9,873 nt of DNA from Candidatus Woesearchaeota archaeon (lineage in GTDB: Archaea; Nanobdellota; Nanobdellia; Woesearchaeales; WJKL01): positions 1-9,873 of the forward strand of contig JAHWIT010000032.1 in NCBI GenBank assembly GCA_019322455.1, given 5' to 3'. Position numbers and translations under genes: made by a program. A model generated the notes under the pieces. The model was not told the DNA's origin, ran no database searches, and was given only the letters and a program-made list of their open reading frames with translations. Each line of letters starts with the position of its first letter. Position 1 is the first letter of the stretch. Below are positions 5,701 through 9,873 of the stretch, one piece after another.

Positions 5701-7124
5701 TTGATATTAATGCAACTATATATAATGTTGAGAATGGCAGTGAGACTGCTGTAGTAATTAATGTTCCTATGACTTATTTAACAGATGGATTGTGGTATTA
5801 TGAATTTTATGTGGGGAATAATTCTACTGGAACATATATTGCTTCTGTAACAATGCTTACTAATCAAACAACTCCTTTTGTAAAAGAGGCAAGTGATGGA
5901 TTTACTATTGGAGAGGTAGTTAGTGGATTAACTATTTTAGGAGTAAGCCCTGATTTGATAAACATTAACCAAACAGCAAGGGTTGGTGCTGAGATTAAGT
6001 ATAATGGAATTGCTGTTGATTCTGGTTCAATATCAAATGCAAATTTAGTAGTTGACATGATAAATGGAACTAATCAGACATACAATACAAGCAATGGGCT
6101 GCAAGTTGAAGACGGCATAATATATGTTGACGGGGCATTTAATGAAACAGGAATTTATTATTTGGACTGGAGTGCAACATATCTTGGACAAACAAGGACA
6201 GCAAGAGAGATTGTTGTTGTAGTTGGATGGGAGGAATTATTAGAAGATATAAATGAAACAGTGAATGTTGAACTTTTGGATTTGATAAAGGAAAGCAGGC
6301 AATATCTGCTTGAATTATTAACAGATATGGAGTATATGCAGCAATTTAGTGAAGAAGAGATATTTTTGATAACTGATAGTGTAAATAGTATGACTAAGGT
6401 TATAAATTATTTAGAAAATGGGGAAATAACTAATGAACAAGCTGAACAGCAATTCAATGCAATAAGACAAGAACTTACAGATAGATTAGGAGAAAGGGTA
6501 ACTGGTTCTGCAATTGGCATTAGTCAAGAGGCGCAAGAATCTAAAAAATCAATTAAAAAATTATCAGAAGATTGGAAATCAATTATGTTTGCAATATTAT
6601 TGTTAATATTTACTTCAATTATGATAGTTATAATTGTTTTGGTAAAGATGAGGCACGGAGGAATACCTTCTTATGGAGGATCTATAAAACAGACAAGAAT
6701 TAAAGGAAAACAAGCAAATCTGGGAAAAAGACGTTATGAAATCCTGCTTGACAAGATAAAACAAAGAAGGCAGAAAAAATTAGAAGAAATAAAGAAAAGA
6801 AATAAAGAGCAAGAAATCCCTTATTTGATACCAAAAAAAGATGAAATAATAAAAAATGAAAAAGCAGAAGAATGGGAAAAGGTAGAATACAGAGGAACAG
6901 AACTTGAAAAAGAGCAAGAAATAGAAAAAGAATTAGAAAGGGTAAAGCGAGAGAAAGCAAGGCTTGACAGGGAAAAAGAGCGCGAGTTGGAAAGAGAATG
7001 GAAAAGAATAGAACGGGAAAGAGCAAGACTTGAAAGGGAAAAAGAGCGTGAGTTAGAAAGAGAATTAAAAAGGGTAGAGCGCGAGAAAGCAAGGATTGAC
7101 AGGGAAAAAAAGAAAAGAAAATGA
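2721..7124 (+). CDS. Giant membrane-anchored surface protein with CBM-like and Ig-like domains and a charged cytoplasmic tail
   Basis: The protein has 1467 residues. A basic N-terminus and a hydrophobic segment (13-31) lead to NKTGITGLAVYD, the type of motif seen after the membrane segment in many DPANN surface proteins. Residues about 46-172 (starting FEAEEL, with YRLYINGNLI and RIDQIIF) resemble a CBM6/CBM35-like sugar-binding beta sandwich. An acidic linker (about 243-260), a Cys-containing beta domain (274-378), Ig-like domains (477-563, 738-843, 856-944) and a CarboxypepD_reg-like domain (about 566-640) follow, then further beta domains to about 1165. A helical stalk (about 1170-1285) leads to a second membrane segment (1287-1308) and a 159-residue Lys/Arg/Glu tail ending in 22-residue repeats. 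Many N-x-S/T sequons suggest N-glycosylation. It is translationally coupled to the AbrB-type gene. A role in adhesion, cell-cell contact or the envelope is inferred; no enzyme motif was seen. Confidence 0.85.
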   Translation: MKQKRGNKTNKEVIIVFMLGIFILFSYYVLINKTGITGLAVYDEILTFEAEELTTSGAYEILTNCECDDTSNLCVGHDSNHQESASIIYEFNLEEGLYDIVMVHCPENKGDVYRLYINGNLIETFEDRIDSDIWEEYVFENIDLNQNDEVEISCDKSSSDTECRIDQIIFKKIRQTVSINETIEDAEDIPINSTIIWKQEGEVVQESSGEIHEYELEQGEYEIEIVPEHSAIKKIELEKTITNDVEDIVDVDEDPTPDIEYSKTYAIDPKDPDIEDATVTITATGTELFKCKEWDFENRKCNGEWIKLMDTVPGLEYTFTVNCGYKEKGGCSCNGIRFVDLFSDYSFNNGTSYTVTAEVFKGGSTNPSQLIDSETVSFSSIPQFSIDSNPGDLVRGNLAIEKINQSGILIKLHNKSKERLLGDNTFKITINSNILGPNTIHLSCSEEIDIGDVFEDFEVKDIDKILSGSDCPFGNVNLISPANNANDSDGNINFEYSVYDSNQAIDYCELIIDETVYQTDYSIEEIIVKDFNQSLPNGTYEWSVNCTTSNGYEIESEKWIINIGGTRQIKGVITDSNYNPVTSEVKVYDNGELVLTDDELYDFYLSDGLYNVKVNPISGNFNEIYISNLTVNSNIINFTRLEDSSENILGDIFINVIEVISWEINPSATYDMVSINLSYGSGSDLALWKCTDFDFDNQTCRNEDNWTIIQNLSDGPNKIVFNLSFNDPAAAVAGGDKPPTVTLNYPLDNFIAYTNDLYNITFNCSAEDKQGNNKGVKNISLYITNNQNSSFSLNETIIFSGTNKEETALFNKTLSIGNYTWNCLAYDNGGNYDFGDNNRSIKIMQVINDTTAPIVTSINPVNNSVDNDGYIVFQYNVTDNESNIDYCELIINNSVVDTDYSITEDITQSFNKILTNGTYEWSVNCTNDFNLTGSSEMRVLIVNITEEITNVTLCCCGLSVSSTPEVVSQGEKVLVTADVSNLFTGLAAKPTDIIDINATIYNVENGSETAVVINVPMTYLTDGLWYYEFYVGNNSTGTYIASVTMLTNQTTPFVKEASDGFTIGEVVSGLTILGVSPDLININQTARVGAEIKYNGIAVDSGSISNANLVVDMINGTNQTYNTSNGLQVEDGIIYVDGAFNETGIYYLDWSATYLGQTRTAREIVVVVGWEELLEDINETVNVELLDLIKESRQYLLELLTDMEYMQQFSEEEIFLITDSVNSMTKVINYLENGEITNEQAEQQFNAIRQELTDRLGERVTGSAIGISQEAQESKKSIKKLSEDWKSIMFAILLLIFTSIMIVIIVLVKMRHGGIPSYGGSIKQTRIKGKQANLGKRRYEILLDKIKQRRQKKLEEIKKRNKEQEIPYLIPKKDEIIKNEKAEEWEKVEYRGTELEKEQEIEKELERVKREKARLDREKERELEREWKRIERERARLEREKERELERELKRVEREKARIDREKKKRK
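4149..4409 (+). repeat. Ig-like repeat A of the giant surface protein
   Basis: This encodes residues 477-563 and matches repeat B (856-944) exactly 379 codons downstream. Shared segments include IDYCELII, TDYSI and NGTYEWSVNCT. The DNA is also close in the core: 4233-4256 versus 5370-5393 differ at only a few bases. The two conserved Cys (in DYCEL and VNCT) are placed as in a disulfide-pinned Ig fold. Confidence 0.8.
5286..5552 (+). repeat. Ig-like repeat B of the giant surface protein
   Basis: This encodes residues 856-944, the second copy of the Ig-like repeat, with the same IDYCELII, TDYSI and NGTYEWSVNCT blocks. It comes after an intervening, less similar Ig-like domain (738-843), which suggests duplication of a multi-domain block and not a simple tandem copy. 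Confidence 0.8.
6939..7121 (+). repeat. 66-base tandem repeat encoding 22-residue charged helical units
   Basis: Two full units (6939-7004 and 7005-7070) and a 51-base partial unit (7071-7121) encode residues 1407-1467. The consensus opens R-V/I-x-R-E-K/R-A-R-L/I-D/E-R-E-K and continues with ERELERE. Nearly every residue is Glu, Arg or Lys, as in ER/K single alpha helices, with sparse V, A, L and W. The repeat is at the cytoplasmic end of the surface protein. Confidence 0.85.
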
Positions 7125-7154
7125 ATTTAAAAGCTATGAAATCAAGTTTTAAAT
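7125..7154 (+). terminator. Possible hairpin after the giant surface-protein gene
   Basis: ATTTAAAA (7125-7132), directly after the stop codon, can pair with TTTTAAAT (7147-7154) around a 14-base loop. No long T-run follows, and archaeal terminators do not need hairpins, so this is a weak call. Confidence 0.3.
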
Positions 7155-7155
7155 A

Positions 7156-7170
7156 GAAAATTTTATAAAT
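7156..7170 (+). promoter_or_regulatory. TATA box of the secreted coiled-coil protein gene
   Basis: GAAAATTTTATAAAT combines a purine-rich BRE-like lead with a TATA box centred near 7165. A start about 25 bases further on, near 7190, would leave a leader of about 16 bases that just includes the Shine-Dalgarno. This suggests the gene is transcribed on its own, apart from the AbrB operon. Confidence 0.6.
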
Positions 7171-7192
7171 AAAAGTTACAAATTAATAAAAA

Positions 7193-7198
7193 GAGGTG
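7193..7198 (+). promoter_or_regulatory. Strong Shine-Dalgarno site
   Basis: GAGGTG is complementary to the usual archaeal 16S rRNA 3' end and ends seven bases before the ATG at 7206, so it fixes that start. It is the only well-spaced, strong ribosome-binding site seen before a gene in this window. Confidence 0.85.
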
Positions 7199-7205
7199 TT
7201 TATCA

Positions 7206-9873
7206 ATGAAAAGAGGCATAATTTTTGTATTATTAATAGTAATTCTTAGTTCATTGGCATATGCTGCTAATGAGATTGTGCAGTATGCTGATAAATTAAA
7301 TTATTGGAATGCTGAATTACATAAAGTATATGTAACAAACAATGGGAATCAAACTACACAAACTAATTTTACAATACCCTCTGGATTTTCTTTTAATAGT
7401 GGATCGATTTGTACTGTTCCTGTTGCTGGAAAAATACAATGTGTATTATCTTCAGGGCAAACAGGATCATATTCTGTTGATTCAAGCACCTCACCATCTG
7501 AATATGATTTAAGCACATTTGTTCCTATAACTAATAATACTTATACAGGCAATAATGTTAGTTTTTTAAGAATAGAAGATGATGAAATATTTCATACATT
7601 AGTAGAATATGGAAGAGGCAGGGGTAATTATTTTTTTGACAGTATGGGTTCTGGGTTAGCTGGATCAGGCCATACTGGAAGTGGCTGTTATTATCTGCCA
7701 AATGGAACTTTATTTGAATTGAATTTTTTGCATAAGATTCTGAATATTAAACAATACTTTAATCTTGCTGATGCTGATGCTGAAAATGTAAGCTTTAGAT
7801 GTATTTATCCTGACAGAACTGTTGTTAGAGAGCATCTTGTTAGTAATATAGTAAGAGGCAGTGGTTTATGGACTGTTGATTATTTCATCAGTGAAGTAGG
7901 TGGATCATGGGAAAGGATGGGTTATATTGGAATGAATTTTGATGCTGGTGAATTTAATACTAGCCAGAATATAAGTGTAAATTGTACAAATATCAAGTAT
8001 AGTTTGCCTAATGCTTATGGTAATATTACAGTTAATGAGGATTCATTTGATTTAGAGGTTAGAAATAGAGAGCCATTTAGTGTAAGTGCTTCAACAACAA
8101 CAGGAACTGTTGGCAATGGAACACAAGAGGTTATTATAGCATATACAATTACAAACAATGAAGTTTATGATTTATCTAATGTTATTATAGAAATTGAAGC
8201 TCCTCAATATGCTACATTTATTGGAACAAGAGGAGAATTATGGGGAGTTGGAAGAGACCAATTTAGAGTAGAGAAAACAGAATTACAAGCAGGACAAAGC
8301 GAGGTTATTGTTTTAGTTGCAAGATTTGATACATCTAGTGCAGGGGCTATTAGTACGTTAGCATTATCACAAGGTGTTAAAGTGCAATATATAACATGCT
8401 GGGAGGCTAATGCTTATAATCCACAGGAATATATGCAGTATCTTGGTGTTGGAACTAATGTTTCTGTTAATATGGGAGTTCCTGTTGGAGTAGTTAATAT
8501 CATTACTTTATTACAAAATATAAACAGCACTGTAAATAATGTTTATACAACTGTGAATATAATTAATAATACAGTTGATAATATTTGGAATTTAACATGG
8601 GAGATTAACCAATCAATAGGTAATTTACCATATCAAGTTTGGACTTATACAACAAGAACTTTAACATATTATCCAGCTGCAGGAGGAGCAGCTGCTGCAG
8701 GAGCAATTGCTGCTTGCAGATGGAATGATACAGAGCATTATGCTCAAACAGCTAATGTAACTGCTATAGATATATATAATACAACTTATAAGAAAACTAA
8801 TTTTACAAATATTGATTTAACTGCTGACGGCTATAGAACCTGCTCAAAATTAAAAGTAAAGAATAGTACAACTGTTTACTTAAAGGTATGTATATTCAAT
8901 GCTTATAGTTCAGGAGATCCTTCAACAACTTCAGTATGTACATTAGTTGAGCAGTATGATCCTACTTCAATTGAGTTTAGTGCAACTGATTATGTATGGA
9001 AATGCAGTGATATATTAAGAAAAGAGGTTACAAATACAACTCTTGCTATTATCTTAGGATGTCCTGACTGTGCTAACAGCAGTGTAGGCTGGATTTTAGG
9101 AGCAGATGCAACAAGTTCTGGATGGAGTTATAATTCTACTGACAGTGGTTCATCATGGGGATTAGAGAATGAGAATGATATGACTGAGTTTGATTGGTGT
9201 GTGCCTATTGACTATGGTTATGAGGTTTGGACTTATCAGAATAGAAGCTTAACTGAATATAATTTTACAGAATTATTAGATGAGTTTAATTGTACATTGG
9301 GATCGTCAACTAACAAGATGTGTGAATTGTTGTTTGCTATTAATTTAACAACAAATAATATGCAGGCTACAATTAATATTATTAATGGCACTGTTAATAC
9401 AATAAAGATTACAACTGATAATATCTATACTGATACACAGAATATTATTGATTTATTGAATTGCAATGGAAGTGTTGATACTCCTATTTGCAATATCTCT
9501 TTGGATTTGAACAATAGTATTCAGTTATTGATTAATATTACAAACAGCACTTATAATGCTGTTAATAATATTAATAATACATTGTATATTATGAATCAGT
9601 CAATAGCTAATCAATTTAATTATACATGGACATTGATTAATAATATTAGTGTTAGTGTAGGTAATTTAAGTATTTCAATGAACTGCTCTGATCCATTGAA
9701 TAATTTTAGTACTTCTGTTTGTAATTATGTTCAGAGAATAGAGACTAATACAATAGATATCAATAATACTGTTAATAATGTATTGAATATAGTTCAGTAT
9801 ATTAATGGAACTAGATGGGGCAATTTAACTGCATGGGATTTATATCAAGCAATATTAAATCAAAGTATTGATA
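7206..9873 (+). CDS. Giant secreted, sequon-rich coiled-coil surface protein (3' truncated)
   Basis: The frame is open from the ATG at 7206 to the window end, giving at least 889 residues. The first 20 residues form a classical signal peptide (MKRG, hydrophobic core, then SSLAYA before ANE), with likely cleavage after Ala20. The next roughly 400 residues are beta-rich; residues about 291-382, with YTITNN, VIIEIEAP and LQAGQSEVIVLVARF, resemble a DUF11/CARDB-like Ig domain. Heptad coiled-coil segments follow at about 432-471, 709-751, 772-803 and from 852 on, separated by Cys-containing beta domains and an Ala/Gly stretch at 491-503. I count about 45 N-x-S/T sequons. The gene has its own TATA box and a strong Shine-Dalgarno, so it is probably well expressed. 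An S-layer-like, fibre or adhesin role is inferred. The C-terminal anchor, if any, is outside the window. Confidence 0.85.
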   Translation, partial: MKRGIIFVLLIVILSSLAYAANEIVQYADKLNYWNAELHKVYVTNNGNQTTQTNFTIPSGFSFNSGSICTVPVAGKIQCVLSSGQTGSYSVDSSTSPSEYDLSTFVPITNNTYTGNNVSFLRIEDDEIFHTLVEYGRGRGNYFFDSMGSGLAGSGHTGSGCYYLPNGTLFELNFLHKILNIKQYFNLADADAENVSFRCIYPDRTVVREHLVSNIVRGSGLWTVDYFISEVGGSWERMGYIGMNFDAGEFNTSQNISVNCTNIKYSLPNAYGNITVNEDSFDLEVRNREPFSVSASTTTGTVGNGTQEVIIAYTITNNEVYDLSNVIIEIEAPQYATFIGTRGELWGVGRDQFRVEKTELQAGQSEVIVLVARFDTSSAGAISTLALSQGVKVQYITCWEANAYNPQEYMQYLGVGTNVSVNMGVPVGVVNIITLLQNINSTVNNVYTTVNIINNTVDNIWNLTWEINQSIGNLPYQVWTYTTRTLTYYPAAGGAAAAGAIAACRWNDTEHYAQTANVTAIDIYNTTYKKTNFTNIDLTADGYRTCSKLKVKNSTTVYLKVCIFNAYSSGDPSTTSVCTLVEQYDPTSIEFSATDYVWKCSDILRKEVTNTTLAIILGCPDCANSSVGWILGADATSSGWSYNSTDSGSSWGLENENDMTEFDWCVPIDYGYEVWTYQNRSLTEYNFTELLDEFNCTLGSSTNKMCELLFAINLTTNNMQATINIINGTVNTIKITTDNIYTDTQNIIDLLNCNGSVDTPICNISLDLNNSIQLLINITNSTYNAVNNINNTLYIMNQSIANQFNYTWTLINNISVSVGNLSISMNCSDPLNNFSTSVCNYVQRIETNTIDINNTVNNVLNIVQYINGTRWGNLTAWDLYQAILNQSID
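8499..8618 (+). other. Coiled-coil segment 1 in the secreted protein
   Basis: This encodes residues 432-471. Core positions 432, 436, 439, 443, 446, 450, 453, 457, 460, 464, 467 and 471 follow an unbroken 4-3 spacing and are Ile, Leu or Val except Thr464. Sequons lie at Asn440, Asn454, Asn462 and Asn468, between core positions. Confidence 0.75.
9330..9803 (+). other. Further heptad coiled-coil segments in the secreted protein
   Basis: Residues 709-751 keep 4-3 spacing (709, 712, 716, 719, 723, 726, 730, 733, 737, 740, 744, 747, 751), with Thr at several core positions. Residues 772-800 do the same (772, 775, 779, 782, 786, 789, 793, 796, 800), as do 852-866. Outward positions are mostly Asn, with many sequons such as NNT, NST and NQS. 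A Cys-containing break (753-766) separates the first two segments. Confidence 0.7.

Noticed and set aside
6700..7092. Minus-strand reading frame of Leu/Phe/Pro opposite the charged tail
   Set aside because: It is the complement of the GAA/AAA/AGA-rich repeats, which always leaves an open Leu/Phe/Ser frame.
8673..8715. GCTGCAGGAGGAGCAGC stretch as a DNA-level repeat or hairpin element
   Set aside because: It is explained by an Ala/Gly-rich segment (residues 491-503) of the secreted protein; the local symmetry follows from alternating GCA and GCT codons.
1..9873. CRISPR array, tRNA, rRNA or insertion sequence
   Set aside because: No regularly spaced direct repeats, cloverleaf sequence, rRNA core motif, transposase or terminal inverted repeats were found on reading both strands.

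Overview
The window is an AT-rich stretch of an archaeal genome, most likely from a DPANN lineage such as Pacearchaeota or Woesearchaeota. The archaeal assignment rests on BRE/TATA-like boxes about 25-28 bases upstream of several start codons (leaderless transcripts), a Shine-Dalgarno of the GAGGTG type on one gene, an archaeal Trm4/NSUN-type RNA methyltransferase, a stand-alone archaeal AbrB-fold regulator, and very large surface proteins rich in N-glycosylation sequons. The DPANN guess is weaker: it comes from small gene size, the N-terminal ITGLAV-type motif and the style of the surface proteins, and it needs a marker gene.

Layout. Positions 1-255 hold the 3' end of a gene that resembles the C-terminal half of a LAGLIDADG protein. 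Positions 345-893 encode a small polytopic membrane protein (possibly an ECF-type S component). Positions 935-1408 encode an unrecognised soluble protein. Convergent to these, 1470-2423 (minus) encodes a complete RNA m5C methyltransferase. The 62-base convergent gap holds a hairpin plus a diverged copy of the methyltransferase's own 3' tail. A 151-base divergent region then carries the methyltransferase promoter and, facing right, a promoter overlapped by two identical 11-base operator-like repeats.

The right-hand 7.3 kb is a cell-surface locus. A 49-residue AbrB/MazE-type DNA-binding protein (2575-2724, not called by simple ORF length cut-offs) overlaps by ATGA the start of a 1467-residue envelope protein (2721-7124). 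That protein has an N-terminal membrane segment, a CBM-like domain, multiple Ig-like domains, a second membrane segment near the C-terminus and a 159-residue highly charged tail ending in 22-residue repeats. It is followed by a second giant secreted protein (7206 to beyond the window end). This one has its own TATA box and a strong Shine-Dalgarno, a cleavable signal peptide, beta domains and long heptad coiled coils studded with N-glycosylation sequons.

The most interesting hypothesis is that the small AbrB protein is an autoregulator that sets expression of the membrane-spanning surface protein through translational coupling, and that the two giant proteins are partners in an adhesive or envelope structure. 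Operon structure is visible in the sequence; the functional partnership is inference.
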